DNA of 17,237 nt from DASPXY01 sp038227745 (GCA_038227745.1 JBBRPS010000109.1:1-17237), one strand, 5' to 3'; shown: positions 7,542-16,650, numbered from the stretch's first letter. Numbers and translations are program-made. The notes: a model not told the origin generated them from the sequence alone.

Positions 7542-9113
7542 TCAGCCGCCCTGCGGGGCCGGCTTGATCCCGACCTGCAGGCGGTGCGGCGGCTCCGGGG
7601 TGGGTTCGTCGTCCTCAGGCTTCAGGGCGTCCATCCTCCGGTTGAACCGTGAGGCCACGAAGTAGAACGCGACGGTGACCACCACCATCATCCCGGCGAG
7701 CATCATGAAGTACGCCCCGGGCGTCATCACCGGGTACAGGCGGCCCACCGGAGCGTTGAAGAACAGGTTGCCGATGCCCACCGAGACGAGCCACAAGGCC
7801 GTCACAAAGCTCTTCATCGTTTTCGGCGCCGCCACGAAGGCCAGCTCCAGCCCCGTAATGGAGATCAGCACCTCGGCGATGGTGATGACGAAGAAGGCGA
7901 GCACCTGCCACCAGATCGTGACCTTCTGGTCCTCCGGCACGAACCTCTCCGTCGCCGGCGTGCCGTCCTCCGTGAGGACGACCTGACCGTCCTTGAGCAC
8001 AGGCCGCTCCTGCGCGGGCCCGGCCCGCAGCCCGGCAACGCCCATCACCGCCATCGTCAGGGCCGTCAGCAGGAAGCCCGCGATCATCTTGTCGGTCGGC
8101 CGGACCCGGATCCCGCACCGGGCCAGGAACGTGAAGAAGAGCATCGTGATCGGGACCAGGATGACGATCAGCAGTGGGTTCAGACTGCCGAACTGCTCCG
8201 GGTCGAACTTTTGCCCCAGGAGCGTCGTATCCATGTAGGTGTTGGCGAAGAACACCCAGGTCGAGCCGGACTGGTCGAAGATGGCCCAGAAGAAGGACAC
8301 GAGGAGGAACAGTCCCGCCACGCGGCCGACGACGTCCCATTGCTGCATGCGCTCTTCCGGGGTCTTCTCCTTGCGCGAGATGACCTCGGTGGCGTAGAAG
8401 CGCTTGCCCGCCGCGAACAGGGCGAAGGCCAGCACCATCAGGGCCGCGGGGACGACGAAGGCCACGGAGTAGCCGTAGGCCGTGCGGATCGGCGGCAGGA
8501 AGGCGTAGGAGAGGAAGGCGCCGATGTTGATCGCCATGTAGAAGATCGAGAAGGCGTTGCTGCGCAGCACCTCCTGGCCGGGGCGCTGCTGGTCGTAGGT
8601 CAGCCCCATCAGGGTGGAGATGTTCGGCTTGATGACGCCGCTGCCCATCGCCAGCAGCGTGAGGGCGATGGCCATGAACCACGGGTTCTCGACGCTGAGG
8701 ATGACGTGGCCGAGGATGTAGGGCAGGGAGAAGGCGACGATGATGTTGTACTTGCCGAAGTAGTTGTCCGCGAGGTAGCCGCCCAGCAGCGGCAGGAAGT
8801 AGGCGGCCGCCATGAAGACCGACACGAAGGTGATGGCGTTCGCCTGGCCCAGGCCAAGCTGCTCGGCCATGTACCGCGCGAGGATGGCCTTCATGCCGTA
8901 GAACGAGCAGCGCTCGGCGAACTCGCCCCAGAAGATGAACCAGAAGCCGATCGGGTGGTTGAAGAGGGTCTCGAGAAAGCTGGGCTGCTTGACCAGCGCC
9001 GACACGTCGGGGCTGGGGGCGGGCTCCGGCGTGCGGACCGGCGGCGCAAGACTCCCCGCGGATTGGAAGATGGTGATGTCGTCGTCGTGATGGGGGTCGG
9101 TCGGCGAACCCAT
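7542..9113 (-). CDS. POT-family proton-coupled peptide transporter (MFS)
   Basis: This 523-aa inner-membrane protein belongs to the proton-dependent oligopeptide transporter (POT/PTR2) family, which imports di- and tripeptides with protons. After an acidic, Pro-rich N-terminus of about 45 residues comes the family signature: EFAERCSFYG (64-73), matching the ExxERFxYY proton and substrate motif. Many hydrophobic segments follow, consistent with 12-14 helices. Conserved POT-like stretches include GSGVIKPNIS and NAFSIFYMAINIGA, and the late segment TIAEVLISITGLELAF. A hydrophilic insert of about 40 residues (RPVLKDGQVVLTEDGTPATE and nearby) lies between late helices and is an oddity. The C-tail is Pro-rich and acidic. 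The ATG has an AAGGA RBS five bases upstream. The gene converges on argF. Confidence 0.93.
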   Translation of the reverse strand: MGSPTDPHHDDDITIFQSAGSLAPPVRTPEPAPSPDVSALVKQPSFLETLFNHPIGFWFIFWGEFAERCSFYGMKAILARYMAEQLGLGQANAITFVSVFMAAAYFLPLLGGYLADNYFGKYNIIVAFSLPYILGHVILSVENPWFMAIALTLLAMGSGVIKPNISTLMGLTYDQQRPGQEVLRSNAFSIFYMAINIGAFLSYAFLPPIRTAYGYSVAFVVPAALMVLAFALFAAGKRFYATEVISRKEKTPEERMQQWDVVGRVAGLFLLVSFFWAIFDQSGSTWVFFANTYMDTTLLGQKFDPEQFGSLNPLLIVILVPITMLFFTFLARCGIRVRPTDKMIAGFLLTALTMAVMGVAGLRAGPAQERPVLKDGQVVLTEDGTPATERFVPEDQKVTIWWQVLAFFVITIAEVLISITGLELAFVAAPKTMKSFVTALWLVSVGIGNLFFNAPVGRLYPVMTPGAYFMMLAGMMVVVTVAFYFVASRFNRRMDALKPEDDEPTPEPPHRLQVGIKPAPQGG

Positions 9114-9850
9114 GCGATCCTTCCTTGCCTGGCGAGAGGGATTCGGTAGGGCGACTCTACCCAGACAGCGTAACCGGAAGGCTGGGCAAAGACAACCGTC
9201 TCTTTCCTTCCCACCGTGAAGGCCGGGGACGGCGGTCGAAACCGACCCGGTTTTCAGTTACCGCCCCTTTCGGGGGAGAATGGGAGGGCCCGTCGAGAGG
9301 GTAGACAGGGACCCTCTGCCCGCCCTTTTCCGCCATGCTGGCCAAGGCACCAGGTGTGCCATGCCGTGCCCTCCAGGCGAGGTCGGGGCATTCCCCGCGG
9401 CGGGACCTCTCACAAACCACGCAGAACGGCCACGGGGCCAGGAATAGGAGAACGCGCCGCGGCCGCCCGTGTGACTGCAAAGCGCTTTACCCGTCAGTCC
9501 CCGGGCCGCTGCCCCGGACTCGCCGGCGGAATTCGCTTGCCCGGCCATCCGAGCGCGACAGGGCGGCGTGTTGGCAGGGAGACTCGCCGTGGGAGATTGT
9601 CGGACCCACTGATACGTCTGTCCACAAGCGGGTACGGCCTGAGAAGACGCAACAATACCCCCTTGGCGCTCGCTGGGGAGCGCGATACAAAGACACTGCG
9701 CGAGGGAATAACAGCACGGCCAGGAAAGCAAGGCCATCCGAGAATGTCTGAGAAGCCACTGGAAATGGGCAGACAATCGCGTAACATATGAGGCGAAGAG
9801 AGACCGAAGAGTCCGCGGATGCATGACAGGGTTGCTGAAAGAACGAAGTT
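9114..9850. other. 737-base stretch without a recognisable gene
   Basis: This stretch lies between the divergent start of the transporter and the tRNA. Several frames are open for 90-190 codons on both strands, but the translations are rich in Arg, Pro, Ser and Gly, lack domains and overlap each other, so I treat none as a gene. A small hairpin CCCC-TTTC-GGGG lies near 9263-9274. The stretch must hold the transporter and tRNA promoters, but neither was identified with confidence. A structured non-coding RNA or decayed gene is possible; I could not match it to a known RNA family. Confidence 0.5.
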
Positions 9851-11573
<1,723 letters not shown>

Positions 11574-11842
11574 GATGAGCGGCCTTTCTGAGAAGGGCCG
11601 GCCGTCCGCCCCGCTTCTCAGTTCGGAGCGAACGGGCACGGCCAAAGACAGGTGAAGTATACCCGGCCGCCGCACGGCGCGCCAGGTCGGCAGGGTCGGC
11701 GTTCTCGCTCAGATTCCGCCTCTGTGTGCCTCTGTGTGCGACGCCAGACGCGACAGCGGGCGGCATCGCACTGGTCCCCTTCTGGGATAGGGGAACCGTA
11801 GTACCCCGGTTGCGTGCAGCTTTTTGCCCCATGCAAGGGGAA
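11574..11842. promoter_or_regulatory. Integrase leader region with hairpin and direct repeats
   Basis: These 269 bases lie between the winged-helix gene and int. Direct inspection shows a minus-strand TATACT (11656-11661); a tandem duplicate of CCTCTGTGTG (11719-11728 and 11729-11738); a hairpin with arms GGTCCCC and GGGGAACC (11773-11797); a 10-bp inverted pair GTAGTACCCC/GGGGAACTAC with one mismatch (11798-11807 and 11837-11846); and the 10-mer TTGCCCCATG at 11824-11833, repeated at 11849-11858. This density suggests that int is controlled separately from the replication genes. Confidence 0.5.
11656..11661 (-). promoter_or_regulatory. Possible -10 box for int
   Basis: TATACT on the minus strand, preceded by GGG, is one base from the TATAAT consensus and rare in such GC-rich DNA. 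The start codon of int is about 80 bases downstream. No clear -35 is present at 16-18 bases, so an activator or a non-standard promoter would be needed. Confidence 0.35.
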
Positions 11843-12268
11843 CTACATTGCCCCATGTGAACCCGTCGGATGGATGCCGTAAACGGACGGTCCGCCATTC
11901 AGCCGACCACGGCGAACAAGGCGAACCATCCCCTTCGCCTTCAGGCTTCGCAGGGCGAGCTTCACGGCCCGAAGCGACAGCCCGGCCCGGCGGGCGATGT
12001 CGGCTTGCCCGGTGCGGGCGGTGCCGGTCGCGGCCTTCGCGTCGCGGAACAGGATCAGCCAGACTTTCGTTTCCGCCCCGGTCAGGTCCGCCAGGGCGCA
12101 GTCGGTGAAGGCGTTCAGCACGGCGAACCGTTCGCCCCGGCCGGATCGGCGTTTCGCCTTCGCGGTCGGCGCGGGCCGGGCGGGTTCCTCGTCGGGACGA
12201 AGGGTAGCATCGGGAGGGAGTATCCCGCCGTGTTGCTCGTTCACTTCCTTCAGGGTCAGGCGGCGCAC
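11843..12268 (-). CDS. Winged-helix DNA-binding protein, possible replication initiator
   Basis: This 141-aa protein starts at a GTG one base after the helicase stop (TGA-C-GTG), which argues for translational coupling. The N-terminal 45 residues are disordered and Pro/Lys-rich. Residues about 50-80 form helices (FAVLNAFTDCALADLTGAET), followed by an HTH at about 86-115 (GQADIARRAGLSLRAVKLAL) and a wing ending in SVYGIHP. This is the layout of phage O-like or plasmid Rep-like winged-helix proteins. With a helicase and primase directly upstream, I infer that it binds the origin or loads the helicase; a transcriptional regulator is the alternative. A longer open frame reading to 12427 overlaps the helicase and was rejected. 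Confidence 0.75.
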   Translation of the reverse strand: MRRLTLKEVNEQHGGILPPDATLRPDEEPARPAPTAKAKRRSGRGERFAVLNAFTDCALADLTGAETKVWLILFRDAKAATGTARTGQADIARRAGLSLRAVKLALRSLKAKGMVRLVRRGRLNGGPSVYGIHPTGSHGAM

Positions 12269-12269
12269 G

Positions 12270-13160
12270 TCAGCCCCCCTTCGCCTTTCTGCCCCCACGA
12301 GGGGCGGGCGTCGCGGCGTCGAACCCGCCCAGGCCGGACAGCTTCGCGGCCGACGGCCCGAACGTCTGGGTAGTCGGGTCGAACGAGGTCCGCACGTCGG
12401 CCACGGCCCCGTAACGGTTCTTCTCACACTTCAGCAAAATCCCGCCCTTGTCCTCGGGCACGAGCAGAAACGCGGCATCGGTGCCGTATTCCAGCTCCGA
12501 CGAACCCCGAAACGATGCCAGGTTCAAACCGGAGTAGGTCGATCCGCCTTTGCCCTTTTGCCGGGCCACGGCCGACGCGACCAGCACGGCCGCGCCGGCG
12601 TCGCAGAACCGGCGCAGCACGGCCGCGGCGGTTTCGAGCTGTTCGCGCTTGTCCTTCGTGCCGTCGCCCACGGTGAAGCGCTGGATGTAGTCGAGGATCA
12701 GCACGTTCGCCCCGAAGGCGGTGCCGGCGGCGGCGACGTGTTCCAGGGCGAAGGGGGCGTGCAGGAACGCCAGGCGGGCGGCGACGGGTTCGAGGGATGC
12801 CACGGCCGCCCGCACCCGTTGCAGCTGTTCCGGGGTCAACGTGCGGTCGGCGATCGCGGTGAGCGGCACGGCCGCCAGGCGCGACGCGACGCGCTCCACG
12901 AGCAGCGCCGGCGACATTTCGACGTTCGCCACCAGCAACCGGGCCGATTCGTTGAGGCGAAGTAGGTCGATGCCCACTTGCAAAAGGGCGGCCGTCTTCC
13001 CGCTCCCCGGCGCGCCGCCGAACAGGATCAGCCGGCCCGGGCGCACGTCCAGGGCGGTGAACGGATCGGCCAGCTGGAACCGCACGGGCGGTTCCCCGCG
13101 CTCCACGTCCGCGAACCACGAGCCGAACAGGTCCGCGCCGGTGGTGAACGTCGGCGTCAT
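12270..13160 (-). CDS. DnaB/RecA-like replicative helicase core ATPase
   Basis: The 296-aa protein has a RecA fold like the C-terminal domain of DnaB helicases and lacks the DnaB N-terminal domain. Walker A is GGAPGSGKT (48-56). The catalytic glutamate motif NVEMSPALLVERV (about 79-91) corresponds to the SLEM motif of DnaB. Walker B is VLILDYIQRF (153-162, Asp157), the DnaB LIDYLQ pattern. A Ser/Arg-rich sensor stretch (SAVARQKGKGG, about 196-206) and FRGSSELEYGTD (218-228) match the DnaB ESGAIEQDAD region. The basic, Gly-rich C-tail ends in RGGRKAKGG. It overlaps the primase stop by 4 bases (ATGA). It probably unwinds DNA for replication of the element; a RepA-like hexameric helicase is the nearest alternative. 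Confidence 0.87.
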   Translation of the reverse strand: MTPTFTTGADLFGSWFADVERGEPPVRFQLADPFTALDVRPGRLILFGGAPGSGKTAALLQVGIDLLRLNESARLLVANVEMSPALLVERVASRLAAVPLTAIADRTLTPEQLQRVRAAVASLEPVAARLAFLHAPFALEHVAAAGTAFGANVLILDYIQRFTVGDGTKDKREQLETAAAVLRRFCDAGAAVLVASAVARQKGKGGSTYSGLNLASFRGSSELEYGTDAAFLLVPEDKGGILLKCEKNRYGAVADVRTSFDPTTQTFGPSAAKLSGLGGFDAATPAPRGGRKAKGG

Positions 13161-14245
13161 GCCGGCCCCCTATCGGCAGGGGCGGCGACGGGATCGACAG
13201 CGCCCAGCCGGTCAAGCGGATGTTCCCAGGCGTCCCCGCGGTCCGGGCCTAGTTCAGCCTCGGGAGCGACGGCAGCGCGCTGCCGGGTGGCGTGCTCAAT
13301 GCCGCACGCAATCTGCCGATCCACGTCCCTCGGTGACAACCCCATGTCACAGCCCGGTTCCGTCAGCAGAGCGGCGGCAAGCGAAGGGGGCGCGCCTTGC
13401 TCCGTCAGCCAGGCGGCACAGCGGAACAACGTCTGATGCCGCTCGCCCTCGTCCACGCCGAAGCGGAGGAAGTCCACGAAGTAGCGCGGCGCTCGTGCAT
13501 CGGCAGCGCCGGCGTTCGCTTCGCGGCGGGCGGCGCGGGCCTCGGTGGCGCGGGCGGTGTCCCGCGCAGCTGCAAGCCAGTCGCCCGGCAGTAGCTCAGG
13601 ACACGCGTCCGCGGCCGGGATGCCATCGCCCGCCGGATGCTGCGCGGCGGCGCGGATGCCCGGCACGTCCAGCGCGAACAGCGCATCGAATTCGATGCGT
13701 CGCTTGAATAACCCCGTTTTCGGATGCTTTGTGTTCGGCAAGCGAACAAGGTGGTTCACGTCGTAGATGCCGGTGTCGATCCCCACACCCGCGCCGGCGG
13801 CGAGCTGTTCCGCCAAGGCACGGGCGACGTGCTGAAACCCAACGGCCGGCGGCGGGTTGTGGGCGAGTTCGACGAGGACGTGAAACCCTCGGTTTCCCGA
13901 GAAGTAAACCGGCACGTCCCCTTCGAGTTCGCGGTAGCGCCGGCCGATGAATCGCACGAGCTGGCGGGCGTCGGCCAGGGCGTCCACGAGGTCCGCCCGG
14001 TCGATGTCCAGCACGAGCCAGCGGCACCAGCACGGCCCCGCGAACTCGGCCACGGAATGCCGGTTCGCGGCGTAGTGGGCTTGCATCTCCGGGCCGAAGG
14101 CGAAGTGCGACAGGTACGCTTCGCGCTCGTCCTCAATCTCCCCGTCGGCGTAGGCGTTCAACAGGCCGGCGTGCTGCACGAGGGCGCGGGGGGAGGTCGG
14201 CGCGCCCAGCACGTACGCGCCGACGTCGTGACATGGGGTTGTCAC
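13157..14245 (-). CDS. Archaeo-eukaryotic-type primase (AEP superfamily)
   Basis: The 362-aa protein resembles small-subunit AEP primases or PrimPols. Motif I is LVLDIDRAD with metal ligands Asp80 and Asp82. Motif II is YFSGNRGFHVLVEL with Ser116-x-x-x-x-x-His122, the sxH pattern. The third region GIDTGIYDVNHLVRLPNT (155-172) supplies Asp157 and the conserved Arg-Leu-Pro-Asn stretch seen in this superfamily. The C-terminal third has a helical region (FRFGVDEGERHQTLFRCAAW, about 258 on) that may be a PriCT-like or helicase-interaction domain. The start codon is GTG, overlapping the stop of the upstream gene by 4 bases. It probably makes primers for the element together with the adjacent helicase; polymerase activity cannot be judged from sequence. 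Confidence 0.86.
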   Translation of the reverse strand: MTTPCHDVGAYVLGAPTSPRALVQHAGLLNAYADGEIEDEREAYLSHFAFGPEMQAHYAANRHSVAEFAGPCWCRWLVLDIDRADLVDALADARQLVRFIGRRYRELEGDVPVYFSGNRGFHVLVELAHNPPPAVGFQHVARALAEQLAAGAGVGIDTGIYDVNHLVRLPNTKHPKTGLFKRRIEFDALFALDVPGIRAAAQHPAGDGIPAADACPELLPGDWLAAARDTARATEARAARREANAGAADARAPRYFVDFLRFGVDEGERHQTLFRCAAWLTEQGAPPSLAAALLTEPGCDMGLSPRDVDRQIACGIEHATRQRAAVAPEAELGPDRGDAWEHPLDRLGAVDPVAAPADRGPA

Positions 14246-14724
14246 TTCGGCCCCCCTTCGCTTTGTCCGGGCAGCAGGAAGGCGGCGGCCGGCGATTCCA
14301 CTACGCGGAGTACGTCTATCCGCTTAATGTCGTTTCGTTCGATGCCGTCGTCTCCGCGCTGCAGTGCGACCACGAGCCGCACGAGGTATTCACGGCCGGC
14401 CTCGGGGAACGGGGACAGGAGCTTTGCGCTGGTCGTCAGGCCGAAAGGGGCAAGGTCGCGTTTCGTGTAGGACAGGGCCTTCGGGCCGAATGTCCAGGTG
14501 CGAACGAGTGTCTTCCCGGCGTGCAGGCCTTCGGCGATCTCGAAGCGGAGTCGGTAGGCTTCCGCCCCGGCCTGCGTGGTGCAATACTCGCCCCGCAGCA
14601 CGCGGGCGGAATAGACGCCAGGCGGAACCGGCGTGAACTCCGGGGCGGGTTCGGCCGCGTCGAAGGCGTCGATGCCGGCCGCGGGTTTGCCGTTCGTGCC
14701 GGGTAGAGCGCTTCTAAAGTCCAT
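14242..14724 (-). CDS. DUF669-like phage protein, possible ssDNA-binding accessory
   Basis: The 160-aa protein has the pattern of phage DUF669 proteins: an acidic, Pro-rich start, then PPGVYSARVLRGEY (about 34-47), RLRFEIAEGLHAGKTLVRTW (58-77) and a helical stretch. Such proteins sit in phage and satellite replication modules next to helicases and recombinases and are often predicted to be OB-fold-like; a role in binding single-stranded DNA is plausible but not shown. Its stop overlaps the GTG of the primase, so both are probably translated together. The ATG at 14724 was chosen because the upstream open frame is Arg/Pro-rich and overlaps a hairpin. The match is from memory of the family pattern and should be tested by profile search. 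Confidence 0.65.
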   Translation of the reverse strand: MDFRSALPGTNGKPAAGIDAFDAAEPAPEFTPVPPGVYSARVLRGEYCTTQAGAEAYRLRFEIAEGLHAGKTLVRTWTFGPKALSYTKRDLAPFGLTTSAKLLSPFPEAGREYLVRLVVALQRGDDGIERNDIKRIDVLRVVESPAAAFLLPGQSEGGPK

Positions 14725-14753
14725 GCGAAAACTCCGAAAATGGTGACGTGCGG

Positions 14754-14772
14754 CCCCGGCCACGCGCCGGGG
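14754..14772. repeat. Hairpin between the 119-aa gene and the DUF669-like gene
   Basis: CCCCGGC (14754-14760) and GCCGGGG (14766-14772) form a perfect 7-bp stem with loop CACGC in the 67-base gap. It is one of several hairpins at gene junctions of the element. No immediate T-run follows on the minus strand. Confidence 0.5.
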
Positions 14773-14791
14773 TTGCGCGGGTCGCGGCGAA

Positions 14792-15151
14792 TCAAAGCGT
14801 GCAGAGGGCGGCGAGTCGGGCGGCCGCGCCAGTGGCGTCGGCGAGCTGCCAGACGGAGAGCGGGCGGGCGTGCGCGGCCGGCCGGGTCGAGTTGCGGTAG
14901 CCGGCGCGACGGAAGAAACCGGCGTCAGCCAGGTCGCGGAACACAACACCGACCAGCTTCGGGGAGATGTCGAACGGGATCGCCACGAGAGCGCGCACAT
15001 CGTCGGCGCAAACCTCGCCCCGGTCGAAAGCGACGCGGAGCGCGGCGGCCGAGCATAAGCGGATTAGTTCGGCGCGACGGACGCGGAGCAACGCCAGGGC
15101 GGCGTCGCGACGGGCTTCGCCATCGGGGCCGGCGGATGATACAATGGGCAT
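14792..15151 (-). CDS. Small putative winged-helix protein
   Basis: The 119-aa protein starts at an ATG with an AAGGA RBS seven bases upstream. An N-terminal helical segment rich in Ala and Arg (about 12-45) precedes a probable winged helix: DDVRALVAIPFDISPKLVGV (50-69), then RDLADAGFFRRAGYRN (72-87) and a strand-like SVWQLAD (99-105). The pattern of helix, recognition helix, and an Arg-rich wing followed by W-x-L is typical of small phage and element wHTH proteins. I do not recognise a named family. It lies between the Xis-like gene and the replication genes, so it may be a regulator or an accessory replication factor. Confidence 0.72.
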   Translation of the reverse strand: MPIVSSAGPDGEARRDAALALLRVRRAELIRLCSAAALRVAFDRGEVCADDVRALVAIPFDISPKLVGVVFRDLADAGFFRRAGYRNSTRPAAHARPLSVWQLADATGAAARLAALCTL

Positions 15152-15168
15152 AGCAGATTCCTTTTTCG

Positions 15169-15207
15169 TCGGGCCGGGTGTGCTGTTGCGGGCGGCACCC
15201 GGCCCGA
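15169..15207. repeat. 12-bp perfect hairpin before the 119-aa gene
   Basis: TCGGGCCGGGTG (15169-15180) and CACCCGGCCCGA (15196-15207) are exact inverted arms around a 15-base loop. On the transcribed (minus) strand the hairpin sits just upstream of the RBS of the 119-aa gene, in the 82-base gap after the Xis-like gene. It could attenuate or stabilise the transcript. Confidence 0.75.
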
Positions 15208-15233
15208 TGTCGTATGTGAGTGTCGGTGGGGTG

Positions 15234-15515
15234 TCACTTCCGGCCGGCGCGCAGCGCGGCCCACGTTTCGCGGTCGGGCGCGCCGGCGTCCAGCCAGTCG
15301 CGTACCTCACGCACACGCCAAACCACGCCGCGGCCGCCGAGGCGGATCGGCGCAGGCAGTTTCCCGGCGGCGTGCCAGGTCCAGATGGTGCGGAGTCCAG
15401 CGCCGAGCAGCTTCGCCAGGCGGCGCGCATCAACCACGAGGGGGGACAGCTTCCGGCGGCGCTTGCGGGGCGGCGGATCGGTTGCGCTAGAGCGAAGGGG
15501 GATGGTGTCAGCCAC
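15234..15515 (-). CDS. AlpA/excisionase-like HTH protein
   Basis: The 93-aa protein has a basic N-terminus (PPPRKRRRK) and a MerR/AlpA-type helix-turn-helix (about 27-75): VVDARRLAKLLGAGLRTIW, then a Gly-Lys-Leu-Pro turn, PIRLG, and VVWRVREVRDWLDAG. This is the HTH_17 / excisionase arrangement, in which the second helix contacts DNA and a Trp-containing strand follows. In integrative elements such proteins direct excision by the integrase or activate int. The GTG at 15515 is chosen because a strong GGAGG lies five bases upstream; an ATG at 15542 would overlap the previous gene by 35 bases. The GTG overlaps the upstream stop by 8 bases. Confidence 0.82.
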   Translation of the reverse strand: MADTIPLRSSATDPPPRKRRRKLSPLVVDARRLAKLLGAGLRTIWTWHAAGKLPAPIRLGGRGVVWRVREVRDWLDAGAPDRETWAALRAGRK

Positions 15516-15711
15516 GGTTGCCTCCGCTTTGCTTGCTCTCATTGGTGGATGCGAGGAACGATGGGCCAGTCAGGCGACGATTGATTTCGCGGGCCAGAGC
15601 GCGGGCGGTCGGCGAGTTCGAGCCTGCCACGTGCTCGGCATCAGCCAGAGCAACCAACAGTCGCCAGAGCGGCAGCTGGTCAATTCGGAGTGCGATGGGT
15701 GATGAATCCAT
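15508..15711 (-). CDS. Small protein of unknown function
   Basis: This 67-aa reading frame ends 8 bases inside the Xis-like gene, a spacing typical of coupled genes. The translation is balanced in composition, with two predicted helices: LPLWRLLVALADAEHV (about 15-30) and SPTARALAREINRRL (35-49), then a polar tail. I do not recognise the family. It lacks a clear RBS; the ATG at 15711 is preferred over a TTG at 15717. It may be the first gene of the xis-to-int cluster. A spurious frame remains possible. Confidence 0.55.
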   Translation of the reverse strand: MDSSPIALRIDQLPLWRLLVALADAEHVAGSNSPTARALAREINRRLTGPSFLASTNESKQSGGNRG

Positions 15712-15758
15712 GCCCAAACTTTAGGGGCAAGGACGAAGAGGTGTTGTGGTTCTGCGGT

Positions 15759-15778
15759 CGTGCTTCAACTGAAGCACG
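15759..15778. repeat. Hairpin downstream of the 273-aa gene with a third copy of its arm
   Basis: CGTGCTTCA (15759-15767) and TGAAGCACG (15770-15778) are exact inverted 9-mers. The same CGTGCTTCA recurs directly at 15823-15831, where it overlaps the end of the 273-aa gene. Three copies within 73 bases could be operator sites for a regulator, or the hairpin could end the 273-aa transcript. Confidence 0.6.
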
Positions 15779-15828
15779 GATGGTGTTGAGATTCGCAGGA
15801 AACACGGGAGAGAAATCTTTTCCGTGCT

Positions 15829-16650
15829 TCACTCCTCCTTCAACCACTTTTCGAGTGCGGGCCAGACGTCGGCAGTTCTGTACAGGTATCCCGGTTCGTT
15901 CTTCCGCTTCGATGCATTCTCAACCCGGCAATCCCGGTTCTTATCCGCGAATCTGCTCAGAAATGATGACACGGATTTCTTGTTCCGATGGATCCTTTGG
16001 GCGATGTCGGAAGCCGAGAGGAGCGAGGGGAGAATTGCATCGAGCGGCGTGCCCCCTTCGGCTTGCTCCGTCCCCGCCTGGTCGCGGTCGGCGCCAGTTC
16101 CTTCGGCTTGCCCCGTCCCGGCCTGGTCAGAGGGGGCGCCGGTCCATTCGTCTTGTTCGGGTTCGGCCTGGTCAAAAGAGAGGGATTCTGGCGGTGGCTG
16201 AATCCCGAGCACTTCGTACATCAGCCCCTCACGGAGCCAGGAATCGGCTTGGAGCCCCAAGATGAAAAGGGTATCGATACACCCTTCTACAATTGTTGCC
16301 ACACTTTCCGTGTCGGCGTCCATCGCTCGGCGCAGCATCTCCAGGGCGCATTGCTTGGGGGGCGTCCCTGGTGTCACGGCATCCACGTTGGCTTGCCAAC
16401 CGTCATCCCGCAGCACTTGCCCTAGCTCGACAATCAGTTCGGCGTACCTTCGCCAAAGGGCTTTACCTCTCAATTCAGCTGGGATTGCGCGGTCCCTAAA
16501 GCCTGCCACCCGGAGCCAGGCTCGGCGCGCTCGCTCCGTTCGCGCTTCCCTCTCTTGGGTATCGCGCAGGGCTTCCATCAACAGGGCTTCGGTCGAACGG
16601 GCTTTGTCGAGAATGCTTTGAACGGCGGGGTCAATGCGCGATTGCGGCAT
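15829..16650 (-). CDS. 273-aa protein with 15-residue tandem repeats and a C-terminal winged helix
   Basis: No family was recognised. The N-terminal half (about 1-150) is predicted mostly helical: charged TEALLMEALRDTQEREART (20-38), then WRRYAELIVELGQVLRDDGW (66-85) and a hydrophobic helix near 126-146. Residues 160-204 are three tandem 15-residue units of the type DQAGTxQAEGxxxxx, rich in Asp, Gln, Ala, Gly and Thr, probably a flexible linker. Residues about 210-270 form a probable winged helix: LLSASDIAQRIHRNKKSVSS followed by GYLYRTADVWPALEKWL. The start at 16650 has a TAGGA RBS close to the ATG. The open frame upstream to 16788 is Arg/Pro-rich and crosses a strong hairpin, so it was rejected. 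A DNA-binding role is inferred from the C-terminus only. Confidence 0.78.
   Translation of the reverse strand: MPQSRIDPAVQSILDKARSTEALLMEALRDTQEREARTERARRAWLRVAGFRDRAIPAELRGKALWRRYAELIVELGQVLRDDGWQANVDAVTPGTPPKQCALEMLRRAMDADTESVATIVEGCIDTLFILGLQADSWLREGLMYEVLGIQPPPESLSFDQAEPEQDEWTGAPSDQAGTGQAEGTGADRDQAGTEQAEGGTPLDAILPSLLSASDIAQRIHRNKKSVSSFLSRFADKNRDCRVENASKRKNEPGYLYRTADVWPALEKWLKEE
16039..16173 (-). repeat. Three tandem 45-bp repeats inside the 273-aa gene
   Basis: Units 16129-16173, 16084-16128 and 16039-16083 encode DQAEPEQDEWTGAPS, DQAGTGQAEGTGADR and DQAGTEQAEGGTPLD. At DNA level CCTTCGGCTTG recurs at 16055 and 16100 and, with changes, at 16145, exactly 45 bases apart. The unit keeps frame, so copy number could vary without breaking the protein. 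Confidence 0.85.

Noticed and set aside
9216..9824. Open frames of 188-191 codons on both strands between the transporter and the tRNA
   Set aside because: They overlap each other, have low-complexity composition and show no motif or RBS; kept only as an unassigned region.
12997..13060. Possible gene on the plus strand within the element
   Set aside because: Plus-strand frames across the element are Arg/Ala/Pro-rich shadows of the minus-strand helicase and primase genes, which have clear catalytic motifs.
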